64,000 nt of DNA from DASRIA01 sp963768885 (GTDB lineage: Bacteria > Actinomycetota > Thermoleophilia > Solirubrobacterales > JBBDJG01), in assembly GCA_963768885.1 (NCBI GenBank), contig CAVYJN010000006.1:806001-870000 (forward strand), read 5' to 3'. Position 1 is the stretch's first letter, and the number at the start of each line of letters is the position of its first letter. The position numbers and the translations under genes were made by a program. The notes beneath the pieces were generated by a model. That model was not told where the DNA came from. It saw only the letters and a program-made list of their open reading frames with translations, and did no database searches. Shown in pieces: positions 1-8,801 of this stretch.

Positions 1-328
1 GTCGGTCCCCGGCGCACGCGCGCTCACCGAGGCGGCGACCAAGCGCTTCGTGAAGGGGTCGACGGGCGGCCCGGGCGAGCAGGAGCGCGCGAACAGCGGC
101 TCCCACGTCGTCGCGATCGCCTACGACGCCGGGGGCAGCGAGCTCGCGGAGGTGCACCTCACCGGCGTCAACGCCTACACGTTCACGGCGGGGATGATGG
201 CGTGGGCTGCGGGGCGCGCACGCGCGGGCGCCGTGCAGGGCACCGGCGCGCTCGCCCCGGTCGAGGCCTTCGGGCTGCGGGAGCTCGAGGCCGGTGCCGC
301 CGAGGCCGGCCTCGCCGAGGCCGGCTAG
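1..328 (+). CDS. C-terminal part of a saccharopine-dehydrogenase-like (trans-acting enoyl reductase family) protein
   Basis: The gene is cut by the window start. The frame is open from base 2 and ends at TAG 326-328, leaving about 108 residues. The visible segment has the pattern NAYTFTAGMMAWAA followed by GTGALAPVEAFGL. I associate this with the extreme C-terminus of saccharopine-dehydrogenase-like NAD(P)-binding proteins of actinobacteria, where a YxFTA..WAA helix precedes GALGPVEAFGL. The Rossmann domain lies outside the window, so substrate and cofactor cannot be judged. It is convergent with the sugar dehydrogenase on the other strand, with only 6 bases between the two stop codons. Family assignment is moderately sure; the exact reaction is unknown. 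Confidence 0.6.
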   Translation, partial: SVPGARALTEAATKRFVKGSTGGPGEQERANSGSHVVAIAYDAGGSELAEVHLTGVNAYTFTAGMMAWAAGRARAGAVQGTGALAPVEAFGLRELEAGAAEAGLAEAG

Positions 329-334
329 CGAGGA

Positions 335-2110
335 TTACGGGACGAACACGCCCTGGGTCGCGAAGAGCGTGTTCGGCGTGGTGGAGGCCTGGCCGTCCGC
401 GCCCCCGTCGAACACCTGTACCTGGCCGAGCTGCCAGATCGAGCGCATCCCCTCCTTGATCACGCCGGGCGTGACGGCGTCCGCGGACGTGGTGACGGCG
501 CAGGTCGCGCCGACGGTGGTGTCGGCGGTCGCAGAGCACGGCACGGTCCATGCGAAGGCGGCATCCTGCACGGTCGCCGCCGCGGAGCCACCCGCGGGAG
601 GCGGGTTGTCGCGGTCCGTGATCCTGATCGGCGCCCTCGCCTCGAGTTGCCCGGTGTAGTCGGCGAGGTCACTGCGGCGCCGCACGTCGGTCAGCTCGAC
701 CCGTAGCGTCACGTCGGCCTCGTCGGCCGGCGTGCTCGGAACGCCGATCAGCGTGCTGAAGCGCACGTAACCCGCGGAGTTCGCGGCATTCGAGTTCGCA
801 TCGGGCGTTCCGACGGTCAGCTGCGCGGACTGCTGCGCGGGCGGGTTGCACGACGCGAAGGCGAGCGCGGGCCCGTGCGTGCGGTTGGGCGAGGTGCACT
901 GGCTGAACGCGGGCACGAGCGACACCCGCGTGGGCGTGGCGCCCTTGGGGCGCGGGTAGTTCGGCACGAGCTTGCGGACCTCGCCGGTGTTGATCGCGAC
1001 CCAGTAGAGCGCCTCGTCGGGGCCGCTCACGATGTCCACCGGGCCACCGGCGCCGGTCACGAGGTCGGTCGGGGCGGCGATGTCGTCGCGCGCGGCGTTC
1101 GGCGCCGCGGCCCACAGCTTGCTCGCCGTGTAGTCACCGAAGACGTAGTAGCCGCCGATGAACCCGAAGCTGCGCGAGACGAACGCGCCCCCGGTCACCG
1201 ACCGGCCGGAGACGCCCGCGCCCGAATGCAGGTACTCGAACACCGGGTCCACGTCCCCGGGCTGCTGGCAGCCGGCCGGCTGCGTGCCCTCGCAACGGGG
1301 CCAGGCGTAGTTGCCGGCGGACTGCACCACGTCGATCTCCTCGACCGTGCCCTGCCCGACGTCGCCCGCCCAGAGTCGACCGGTCTGGGGGTCGAAGCCC
1401 ATCCGGAAGGGGTTGCGGAACCCGAGCGCGTACACCTCCGGCCGCTTGCCCGCCTGGCCGATGAACGGGTTCCCGGCGGCCGGGCTGCCGTCCAGCTCGA
1501 GGCGCAGGATCTTGCCCTCGAGCGCGTTCGGGTCCTGCGAGTAGGGATTGGTCGACTCCCCGGGGAGCCCGCCGTCCCCGATGCCGGTGTCGCCCACGGA
1601 GACCCACAGCTTGCCGTCCGGGCCGACCCGCAGCGCGCCGCCGTCGTGGTTGCCGCCGTCGGTGCGGATGCCGGTCAGCAGCTCGGTGAGCGAGCCGGCC
1701 ACGACCGCGTTCCCCGACATCGTGACCCGCACGACCTGGTTGAAGCGCCCGGTGGGGCTGGCGCACCCGCCCGCGGCGGGCTTGGAGCGGTACAGGTAGA
1801 CGAAGCCGTTGGAGTCGAAGCCGGGATCGGCGGCGACGCCGAGCAGTCCCATCTCCGACGCCGTGCAGACGGGGATCGTCGTGAGCGTCGTCACCGTTCC
1901 CCCTTGCACGAGCTTGAGCGCGCCGGCCTTCTCGGTCACGAGCATCCGCCCGCCGGGAAGGAACGCGATCGCGGTGGGCTGGGTCAGCCCGCTCGCGACC
2001 ACCTGCTCGCTGTAGCCGTCATTCGCGGGCGTCGCGGCGGCGCCCGGCGCGCAAAGCGCCAGCAGCACCACCGCGGCAGCGGCCGCGTATCTCACCCGTG
2101 CACCACCCAC
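335..2110 (-). CDS. Secreted PQQ-dependent sugar dehydrogenase (GSDH family) with an extra C-terminal domain
   Basis: The 591-residue protein begins with a signal peptide (hydrophobic residues about 8-25, Ala-rich cleavage region APGAAATPA). Residues about 35-385 look like a soluble glucose/sorbosone dehydrogenase six-bladed propeller, with segments such as GLTQPTAIAFLPGG, RTDGGNHDGGALRVGPDG and GFRNPFRMGFDP. This family oxidises aldoses or related alcohols with PQQ outside the membrane; the substrate here is unknown. Residues about 391-591 form a separate domain of roughly 200 residues with four cysteines, ending FATQGVFVP, which recurs in the TolB-like protein ending at 32876. The start is GTG at 2110; an in-frame GTG six codons later is an alternative. 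Enzyme class is fairly sure; the role of the extra domain is unknown. Confidence 0.85.
   Translation of the reverse strand: MGGARVRYAAAAAVVLLALCAPGAAATPANDGYSEQVVASGLTQPTAIAFLPGGRMLVTEKAGALKLVQGGTVTTLTTIPVCTASEMGLLGVAADPGFDSNGFVYLYRSKPAAGGCASPTGRFNQVVRVTMSGNAVVAGSLTELLTGIRTDGGNHDGGALRVGPDGKLWVSVGDTGIGDGGLPGESTNPYSQDPNALEGKILRLELDGSPAAGNPFIGQAGKRPEVYALGFRNPFRMGFDPQTGRLWAGDVGQGTVEEIDVVQSAGNYAWPRCEGTQPAGCQQPGDVDPVFEYLHSGAGVSGRSVTGGAFVSRSFGFIGGYYVFGDYTASKLWAAAPNAARDDIAAPTDLVTGAGGPVDIVSGPDEALYWVAINTGEVRKLVPNYPRPKGATPTRVSLVPAFSQCTSPNRTHGPALAFASCNPPAQQSAQLTVGTPDANSNAANSAGYVRFSTLIGVPSTPADEADVTLRVELTDVRRRSDLADYTGQLEARAPIRITDRDNPPPAGGSAAATVQDAAFAWTVPCSATADTTVGATCAVTTSADAVTPGVIKEGMRSIWQLGQVQVFDGGADGQASTTPNTLFATQGVFVP
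338..940 (-). other. Shared C-terminal domain, copy 1 (end of the sugar dehydrogenase)
   Basis: About 201 residues beginning ATPTRVSLVPAF. Landmarks are CTSPNRTHGPALAF, SCNPP, PADEADVT, ITDVRR-like LTDVRR, DYTGQL, RITDRDN, WQLGQVQVFDGGADG and the terminal NTLFATQGVFVP. Four cysteines could form two disulfides in a secreted protein. Copy 2 at 32879-33483 matches along its whole length although the N-terminal parts of the two proteins are different propellers. I do not recognise the domain as a named family. Confidence 0.75.
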
Positions 2111-2192
2111 TTCGGTTCCCCCCTACCCGGGAAGACACTGCGTCAAGCCCCTGTGGCCGGCAGTGTAGACGTATGGACAGGGTGCGCCGGTC

Positions 2193-3029
2193 TCAGATCC
2201 CGGCGACGCGGTCTGCGCCCGCATAGACGTTGAAGCCCCCGTCGCGCAGGAACCCGACGAGCGTCATGCCGGATTCCCGCGCCAGGCGCACCGCCAGGCT
2301 CGAGGGGGCCGACACCGCGGCGAGCACCGTCACGCCGGCGACGAGCGCCTTCTGGGTGATCTCGAACGACGCCCGCCCCGACACGAGCAGCACCAGGCGG
2401 TCGAGCGGGTGAAGCTCGTCCATCGCCGCGCGCCCCACCAGCTTGTCCACGGCGTTGTGGCGCCCGACGTCCTCGCGCAATTCGACGAGGCCACCGTCCG
2501 GGGTGAAGAGGCCGGCCGCGTGCAGGCCGCCCGTGCGCGCGAACCCGCGCTGGCGCTCGCGCATCTCGCCCGGCATGGAGTGCAGGTGCGCGGCCTCGAC
2601 GCGCGGCCCGTCGCCGAGCGGGGCCGCCGCGACGCGCACGGCCTCGATGCTCTGCTTGCCGCAGATCCCACAGGAGGATGTCGTGTAGAAGCGGCGCTGC
2701 AGGCCGTGCGCGGAGGCCGTCCCGGTGCGCGTGCGCACGTCGGCGATGCCTCCGTCGCCCTCGGGAGCGCGGCACTCGGCCACCCGGGCGACGTCCTCCA
2801 TCGCCACGATCGCCTCGCCGAGGAGGAAGCCGAGCGCGAGCTCCGCGTCCTCGCCGGGAGCCGGCGTGCGCATCGTCACCGCCACGCGCTCTCCGTCGAG
2901 CCGGATCTCGAGCGGCTCCTCCGTCGCCACGGCGTCGGACGTGCGACGCGTCTCCCCGCCGCGCACGTGCACGACCGGCAGCCGCTCGACCGGCCGGCCG
3001 TCGCGCAGCTCGCGCTCCGCCGTGCTCAT
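2193..3029 (-). CDS. fdhD: Formate dehydrogenase accessory sulfurtransferase FdhD
   Basis: The 278-residue protein matches FdhD, which passes sulfur from a cysteine desulfurase to the bis-MGD molybdenum (or tungsten) cofactor and so activates formate dehydrogenase. The key loop SCGICGK carries Cys120 and Cys123, the pair needed in FdhD of E. coli. EDVGRHNAVDK and LVSGRASFE are further family signatures. The ATG at 3029 overlaps the nrfD stop (ATGA), indicating translational coupling. It is the last gene of the crp-fdhA-fdhB-nrfD-fdhD operon, as expected for a maturation factor. The frame is intact and the length is normal. Confidence 0.93.
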   Translation of the reverse strand: MSTAERELRDGRPVERLPVVHVRGGETRRTSDAVATEEPLEIRLDGERVAVTMRTPAPGEDAELALGFLLGEAIVAMEDVARVAECRAPEGDGGIADVRTRTGTASAHGLQRRFYTTSSCGICGKQSIEAVRVAAAPLGDGPRVEAAHLHSMPGEMRERQRGFARTGGLHAAGLFTPDGGLVELREDVGRHNAVDKLVGRAAMDELHPLDRLVLLVSGRASFEITQKALVAGVTVLAAVSAPSSLAVRLARESGMTLVGFLRDGGFNVYAGADRVAGI

Positions 3030-3916
3030 CCCCGCGCCTCGCGGCGCGCGCGCTGCGGGCCCACCGTGAACGCAGGGTCGCGCGCCGAGTCGACCCCCGC
3101 CTTGAAGACCGACCAGCGCTCGGCGGCGGCGCCCATGAGGACCGCGAGCCCACCCGACGTGACCGCGACGCGGCTGCGCCGTGATCCCGCGATCATGCCC
3201 GCGCCGGCGAGCATCGAGACCCGCGCGAGCCGCGCATACCGCCCGGCCTCGCCGCGGTGGTAGGGGGCGGCCAGCGGCCCGAGGCGGCGCTCCATCCTGG
3301 CCGCGGACACCTGCGCCCCGAGCGCGCCGATCACGGCGAGCCGGCGCGCCGGGCGGGCGTCGCGGGCCGGGGTCGCAATCGCGACGGCGGCTCCCGCGCT
3401 CGCGGCCGCGCTCGAGGCGAACACGAACGGCAGGTCGTGGCGCGCCTCGCGCCAGGCCGGGACGGCGGTGTTGGCGATCAGCACGGCCGTGTACGTCGCC
3501 ATCGGCAGCCCGCTGAGCCCCGCTCCCACGCGGGCCGCCGCCCCGGCGCGCGGCATCACGCCGAGCACGCGCGACGCGGTGGCCAGCCCGTTCGTGGCGC
3601 CCGACGCGGCGACCACCCAAGATCCGACGCTCATCGGCGAGGTGACCTTGAAGACGCGCAGCATGTTGAGGAAGCGCTCCGGGCGGCCGAGGTCGGTGAT
3701 CAGGAGGGCGGGGCTCGCGGTGCCCGCGAGCATCGCGACGGCCGACGCGCGCCGCGCGAGCCGGTCGTGGCCGGCGATCTCCGCCAGGAGCGCGAACGTC
3801 GATGCGGCGCCGGTCAACCCGCCCGTGAAGAAGTACCACGGGACCTGCGGCTTCCACACCGGCGGCTTGATCACGGGGCGGCCGTAGTAGGAGCGCGGCT
3901 CGACGCGCTCGACCAT
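3026..3916 (-). CDS. nrfD: NrfD-type membrane subunit of the formate dehydrogenase
   Basis: The 296-residue protein starts MVERVEPRSYYGRP and contains WYFFTGGLTGA, the usual first-helix signature of NrfD/PsrC quinone-reacting membrane subunits. Hydrophobic segments follow over the next 200 residues, and LGRPERFLNMLRVFK is a typical NrfD loop. It probably passes electrons from the FdhB iron-sulfur chain to the quinone pool. I chose the ATG at 3916 because AAGGAG (complement 3923-3928) sits 6 bases upstream; a longer reading from GTG 3931 would swallow that ribosome site. The stop overlaps the fdhD start. The last third is rich in Arg/Ala and weakly hydrophobic, so the C-terminal helices are less certain. 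Confidence 0.87.
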   Translation of the reverse strand: MVERVEPRSYYGRPVIKPPVWKPQVPWYFFTGGLTGAASTFALLAEIAGHDRLARRASAVAMLAGTASPALLITDLGRPERFLNMLRVFKVTSPMSVGSWVVAASGATNGLATASRVLGVMPRAGAAARVGAGLSGLPMATYTAVLIANTAVPAWREARHDLPFVFASSAAASAGAAVAIATPARDARPARRLAVIGALGAQVSAARMERRLGPLAAPYHRGEAGRYARLARVSMLAGAGMIAGSRRSRVAVTSGGLAVLMGAAAERWSVFKAGVDSARDPAFTVGPQRARREARG

Positions 3917-3927
3917 GCGCAGCTCCT

Positions 3928-4721
3928 TCACCTGCGCGCCCCCGATCAGCGAGACCGCGATGCCGGCCGCCGAGCGCGCCCGCAGCGAGCCCGGCCGACC
4001 GCCAGATCGCCGGGAGGTCGCGCGTCGTGACGACCGGGTCGGGCGGCAGCCCGTAGACCTCGGGGTCGTCGGTCAGCAGGAAGAACGCCCCGGCGCCGCC
4101 GACGCCGTCGCCCGGGTCGTCCCCGTACAGCTGCGCGCGCTGCTCGCCCGACACCCGCACGCGCTCCAGCCTCGCCGCGGCACGCTCGCGCAGCTCGTCG
4201 AGCGGGCCGAACTTGATCGACTCGGTCGGGCATGCCTTCGCGCACGCCGGCTGCTCGCCTCCCTTGAGGCGGTCGTAGCAGAGCGTGCACTTCCACACCC
4301 GCCCGTCCCCGCGGCGCTGGTCGAGCACGCCGAACGGGCACGCGACGACGCAGTAGCCGCAGCCGTTGCACACGTCCGGCTGCACCACGACGGTCCCGAA
4401 CTCCGTCCGGAACAGCGCGCCGGTCGGGCACACGTCCAGACACGCCGCCTCGGTGCAGTGCTTGCAGACGTCCGAGCTCATCAGCCAGCGCAGGTCAGCT
4501 TCCTCGCGTTGCTCCACGAACTGCACGTGGCGCCAGCGGTTCGCGCCGAGCGACCCGGAGTTGTCGTAGGACTCTCCCGTGAACCCGAGCGGGTCGTCGG
4601 GCACCTCGTTCCATTCCTTGCACGCCACCTCGCACGCCTTGCAGCCGATGCAGACGGTCGTGTCGGTGAAGAACCCGACGCGCTCGCGCGCCTCCTCGCC
4701 GTAGGCCTCGTGTCCTCTCAC
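3928..4721 (-). CDS. fdhB: Formate dehydrogenase iron-sulfur (beta) subunit, frame broken near its end
   Basis: Ferredoxin-like subunit carrying four cysteine groups for 4Fe-4S clusters: CIGCKACEVAC, CKHCTEAACLDVC, CNGCGYCVVACPFG and CTLC...CAKAC. It relays electrons from FdhA to NrfD. GTG 4721 overlaps the fdhA stop. As printed, the frame runs on without a stop through nrfD antiphase into fdhD, giving a false 842-residue fusion. Removing one base near 3978 restores GALGGGIAVSLIG, a credible membrane anchor. Removing one more G from the run near 3943-3948 yields ARR and a TGA at 3928-3930, just inside the nrfD ribosome site. I therefore infer two single-base insertion errors and a normal 260-residue subunit. 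Confidence 0.82.
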
Positions 4722-7700
4722 CGCTGCTCCTTCTCCCGCCCGACGCCCGCGCGCCGGCGATAGCCCTCGACGAGCGCGGGGAGCGCGGGTCCGCGCGGGC
4801 GCCGCCCGGCCCGCACGTCGCAGGTCGCAGCCTTCGCCTCCTGGATGTGGACGTTCGGGTCGAGCGCGAGATGCAGCAGGTCGTTGGCCGAGTCTCCGCT
4901 CGAGATGCCGCGGCCCCCCCAGTGGTAGGGGAGGCCGACCTGGTGCACGATGCGGCCGTCGACCCGCAGCGACGGGATCCGGTCGGTCACCAGCACGCGC
5001 GCCTCGATCGCCGTGCGCGCGGTCACGATCGTCGCCCAGTCGCCGTGCGCGAGGCCGCGCTCCTCGGCGAGCTGTGGGCCCACCTCGCAGAACATCTCCG
5101 GTTGCAGCTCCGCGAGGTAGGGCAGCGTGCGCGACATCGCGCCCGCGGTGTGGTGCTCGGTCAGGCGGTAGGTCGTGACCACGTAGGGGAAGACGTCGGC
5201 GCCCGGCTCGCCCGCGCTCGGGTTGAAGTCGCTCTCGCGGCGGCGGTAGGGCGTGCGTGCGGGATTGGCCTGCTGCGCGTAGAGCACGTTGGGGAACGGC
5301 GACTCGTGGGGCTCGTAGTGGGCGGGGAGCGGTCCGTCGACCACGCCGGTGGGCGCGAACAGCCAGCCGCGGCCGTCCGCCTGGAGGACGAACGGCGCGT
5401 CACCGCGCAGCGCGTCCTCGGCCGCGGCTCCGGGCGGAGGCTCGTAGCCGGGGGGCATGTCGGCCTTGAAGTCGGGCACGTCGTCCCCCGTCCACCGCTC
5501 GCGTGCCGCGTCCCACCAGACGTAGCGCTTGCGCTCCGACCACGGGCGGCCGGCGGGGTCGGCGGAGGCGCGGTTGTAGAGCATGCGGCGGTTGAGCGGC
5601 CAGGCCCATCCCCACTCGGGGGCGACGGCGCTCTGCGCGGCGCCGGGCACGCGGCGCGCGGTCTGGTTCACGCCGTCCGCGAAGCAGCCGCAGTAGATCC
5701 AGCACCCGCACGCGGTCGACCCGTCCGCGCGCAGCTGCGTGTAGGAGGAGAGCGCGCCGTCGGGCCCGTAGCCGTTCACCTCCGCGAGCACCGCCTCGGC
5801 CTCGGGCTCGGCGTGCGGCCCGCGGGTCGGGTAGTCCCAGGTGAGGTCGAGCAGCGGCCTGTCTCGGGCCTCGGCCGAGCCCGCGAGCCGCTCCCGGATG
5901 AGGCGGCCGAGGTGGTAGGCGAACCACAGCTCGGAGCGGCTGTCGCCGCGCGGCGCGACCGCCTCGTGGTGCCACTGCAGCAGCCGCTGGGTGTTGGTGA
6001 ACGTGCCGCTCTTCTCGGTGTGCGTGGCGGCCGGCATCAGGAAGACCTCGGTCGCGATGTCCTCGGGCCGCAGCTCGCCGGTCTCGATCTCCGGTCCGTC
6101 GCGCCAGAACGACGCGCTCTCGATCTCCTGGAAGTCGCGCACCACGAGCCAGTCGAGCTGCGCCATCGCGAGCCGGTGCAGGCGCGAGTTCGCCGAGCCC
6201 ACCGCCGGGTTCTCGCCGAGCAGGAAGAAGCCCTGCACGTCGCCGTCGAGCATCCGCAGCGTGGTCGCGTAGGTCGAGTGGTCGCCGTCGATGCGCGGCA
6301 GGTAGTCGAAGCACCAGTCGTTCGCGGCGGTCGCGGCGTCGCCCCACCACGCCTTCAGCAGGCTCGTGACGTACGCGTCCGCGTGACCCCAGTAGCCGGT
6401 CGGCGGGGTGTTGTTCGAAACGAAGTCGGCGACCGTGTCCTCGGCGCCGGCGCGCGGCATCGGCAGGTAGCCGGGCAGGATGTTGTAGAGCGTCGGTATG
6501 TCGGTGGAGCCCTGGATCGACGCGTGCCCGCGCAGCGCGAGGATCCCGCCGCCCGGGCGGCCGATGTTGCCGAGCAGCAGCTGGAGGATCGCGGCCGTGC
6601 GGATGTACTGCACGCCGACCGTGTGCTGCGTCCAGCCGACCGAGTACACGAAGGCGGTGGTGCGCTCGCGTCCCGAGTTCGCGCACACGGCATCGGCGAC
6701 CTCGAGGAAGGCCGCGCGCGGGACGCCGCACACGCGTTCGACCATCTCGGGCGTGTAGCGGCGGAAATGGCGCCGCAGGACCTGGAACACGCAGCGCGGG
6801 TGCTGGAGCGTGGGGTCCTCGCGCGGCTCGCGACCCTCCTCGACCTGGCCGCCGTGCGCCCCGTGCGCCTGCTCGCCGCGCGCCTGCGGCCCGGACGTCG
6901 GCATCCCCTCCAGCTGCCAGGAGTCCGGGTCGTAGGCGCCGCGCTCCGGGTCCCAGCCCGAGAAGAGGCCGTCGAGGTCCTCGGTGTCCGCGAACCGCTC
7001 GTCGACGATCGCGGGCGCGTTCGTGTAGTGGCGCACGTACTCGTCGAACCACAGGTCGTGCTCGAGCACGTGGTTGATGAGCCCGCCCAGGAACGCGATG
7101 TCGGTGCCCGCGCGCAGCGGGACGTGCAGGTCGGAGACGGCGCTCGTGCGCGTGAAGCGCGGGTCGACGTGGATCACCTTCGCGCCGCGCTGCTGCGCCT
7201 CGACGACCCACTGGAACCCGACGGGGTGGCACTCCGCCATGTTCGACCCCTGGATCACGATGCAGTCGGAGTTACGGAGGTCCTGCTGGAACGTGGTCGC
7301 CCCACCGCGGCCGAACGAGGTCCCCAGACCGGGGACCGTGGAGGAGTGTCATATGCGTGCCTGGTTCTCGATCTGGATCGCGCCCAGCGCGGTGAAGAGC
7401 TTCTTGATCAGGTAGTTCTCCTCGTTGTCCAGGGTCGCGCCGCCGAGGCTCGCGAACCCGCGCGTGCGCCGCAGGGCGTTTGCGCCGGCGTCGGCGTCCT
7501 CCCACGTCGCGGCGCGCGTCGCGATCACGCGCTCGGCGATCATGTCCATCGCCTGCTCGAGCGGCAGCTCCTCCCACTCGGTGCCGTGGGGGCGCCTGTA
7601 GAGGACGCGGTCGAGCCGCGTCGGGCTGGTCACGAGCTGGCGCGAGGCCGAGCCCTTCGGGCACAGGCGCCCGCGCGAGATCGGAGAGTCCGGGTCGCCC

Positions 7701-7915
7701 TCGATCTGGATCACCTGCTCGTCGCGCACGTACACGCGCTGGCCGCATCCCACGGCGCAGTAGGGGCACACCGACCGCACGACGCGATCGGCGCCGGCGG
7801 TGCGGGGCGCGAGGCGCTGCGAGCGCCCGGAGCGGGCCGCCGGGCCCGCCGCGAGCCGATCGCCGCGCACCTGGCGCAGCAGCGGGATCGACCGCGGGCG
7901 CCCGGGCACGGACAT
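4718..7915 (-). CDS. fdhA: Selenocysteine-containing formate dehydrogenase catalytic subunit (molybdopterin, 4Fe-4S)
   Basis: The reading frame spans 1065 residues if the TGA at 7349-7351 is read as selenocysteine (residue 189). The N-terminus binds a 4Fe-4S cluster through Cys50, Cys53, Cys57 and Cys85 (VCPYCAVGCG ... GRLCPKG). The Sec context is QARI-U-HSSTVPGLG followed by TSFGRGGATTF, which matches the U/C-H active site of formate dehydrogenases of the FdnG/FdoG/FdhF family. The molybdopterin domains follow (IQGSNMAECHPVGFQW, GRPGGGILALRGHASIQGSTD), as does the C-terminal cofactor-clamping domain (LTEHHTAGAMSRTLPYLAELQPEMF). It oxidises formate to CO2. No twin-arginine signal precedes the first cluster, so it may face the cytoplasm. 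The frame is continuous on both sides of the TGA. Confidence 0.93.
7319..7351 (-). promoter_or_regulatory. UGA selenocysteine codon with SECIS-type hairpin
   Basis: On the minus strand the TGA (7351-7349) is followed, after 18 bases, by the loop GGTCT (7330-7326). The loop is enclosed by a perfect 7-bp stem, GGTCCCC (7337-7331) pairing with GGGGACC (7325-7319). From memory the E. coli fdhF SECIS has the same apical GGUCU loop and the same 18-base spacing from UGA. SelB binds this loop to deliver Sec-tRNA. The hairpin lies inside coding sequence, as bacterial SECIS elements do. Confidence 0.9.
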
Positions 7916-7921
7916 CCCGCG

Positions 7922-8735
7922 CTACTCGCCCCCGGGGTCCTTGGGCGTGGCGTCGCCCGAGAGGTCCTTGCGCGGGTCCCGCGCGCCGACGCCGCCGCGC
8001 ACGTTGCGCAGGTCCTCGGGCGGCGGCCCGCACAGCAGCCACGCGCCGTCGTCGGTGCGCAGGATCGAACCCTGGTCGCGCAGCTTGCCCATCGCGGTCG
8101 TGACCGTGGGCCGGCGCGACCCGACGAGCTTGGCGATCATCCCGTGCGAGAGCGGGAGCGACACGCGGACCCCCTGCGGAGGTCACCTTCCCCCACCGGT
8201 CGGCGAGGTGCCAGAAGAGGATCATGAGCCGCTTCTCGATGCCCACGACGTGGCAGACGGCGAGGTGGAAGGAGAGCCAGCGCGCCCGGATCAGGGCGCG
8301 GTCGACGATCGTCGCGGACACCTGCGGCCAGCGCGCGATCTGGAGCGCGAAGCGCGGGTCGAGCACCGCGAGCCGCACGTCCTCGAGCGCCTCCCACTTG
8401 GCCTCGGCCTGGATCGACGCCTGCTCGCCCGAGGATGCCGTCCACGGCCGCATCACGTCGCCGAAGCCGAGCAGCTCGGCGCAGGCGACGTCGCCCACCA
8501 CGACCTCGCGCAGCAGCAGGCCTTCGACGATCAGCAGGCCGAGATGGGACTCCAGCTTGGACGGGTCGGCCTTGAAGTCCCAGGCGCCCCGGGGGACGCG
8601 CAGGACCGGCGCGGTGATCTGCTCGGCGGCGGCGAGCGCCTCGGGGTCGAGGCCGCTCGCAAGCTCGGGGTCCTCGACGAACACGCGCACGCGCTCGCGG
8701 CTCGAGGGGGCTCGGGCTGCGGTGGGAGTGGACAC
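7922..8735 (-). CDS. Crp/Fnr-family transcription regulator, one frameshift
   Basis: A start at GTG 8735 gives an N-terminal sensor domain of about 190 residues (LRVPRGAWDF, GLLLREVVVGDVACAELLGFGDVMRPW) and a helix-turn-helix of the Crp type (LPLSHGMIAKLVGSRRPTVTTAMGKLRDQG). The two halves are in different frames. Deleting one G from the five-base run at 8170-8174 joins them as TSAGVRVSLPLSH, so I treat it as one gene with a likely sequence error. No cysteine cluster of the FNR type is visible in the sensor domain. It ends 6 bases before the fdhA start and probably controls the formate dehydrogenase operon; the ligand is unknown. Confidence 0.82.
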
Positions 8736-8742
8736 CCCTCGC

Positions 8743-8748
8743 ACACTA
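8743..8748 (-). promoter_or_regulatory. Probable -10 box of a leaderless promoter for the crp-fdh operon
   Basis: TAGTGT on the minus strand lies 7 bases before the GTG start at 8735. With the usual 6-7 bases between -10 box and transcription start, the mRNA would begin at or next to the start codon. It is one of several such layouts in this window. Confidence 0.5.
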
Positions 8749-8789
8749 CATGGCCCGTAACCGTCCACCGGCGATCCGCGGCCCGCCCA

Positions 8790-8795
8790 TATGCT
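8790..8795 (+). promoter_or_regulatory. Probable -10 box of a leaderless promoter for the carboxyltransferase gene
   Basis: TATGCT is followed by 6 bases and then the GTG start at 8802. No Shine-Dalgarno sequence precedes that start. This is consistent with a leaderless transcript; no clear -35 box was seen. Confidence 0.5.
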
Positions 8796-8801
8796 GGCGC
8801 C

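Noticed and set aside
2193..4721. An apparent 842-residue FdhB-FdhD fusion
   Set aside because: The middle third is antiphase to the clearly real nrfD gene and reads as Arg-rich nonsense; two single-base corrections give a normal FdhB, and FdhD has its own overlapping start.
7349..7351. The TGA in fdhA as a nonsense mutation (pseudogene)
   Set aside because: Both sides are fully conserved and in phase, the position is the known Sec site, and a SECIS-type hairpin follows at the right distance.
4847..8227. An open frame of 1126 residues on the plus strand
   Set aside because: It is the shadow of fdhA on the other strand; its translation is Arg/Ala/Val-rich, without motifs, and crosses the real gene boundaries.
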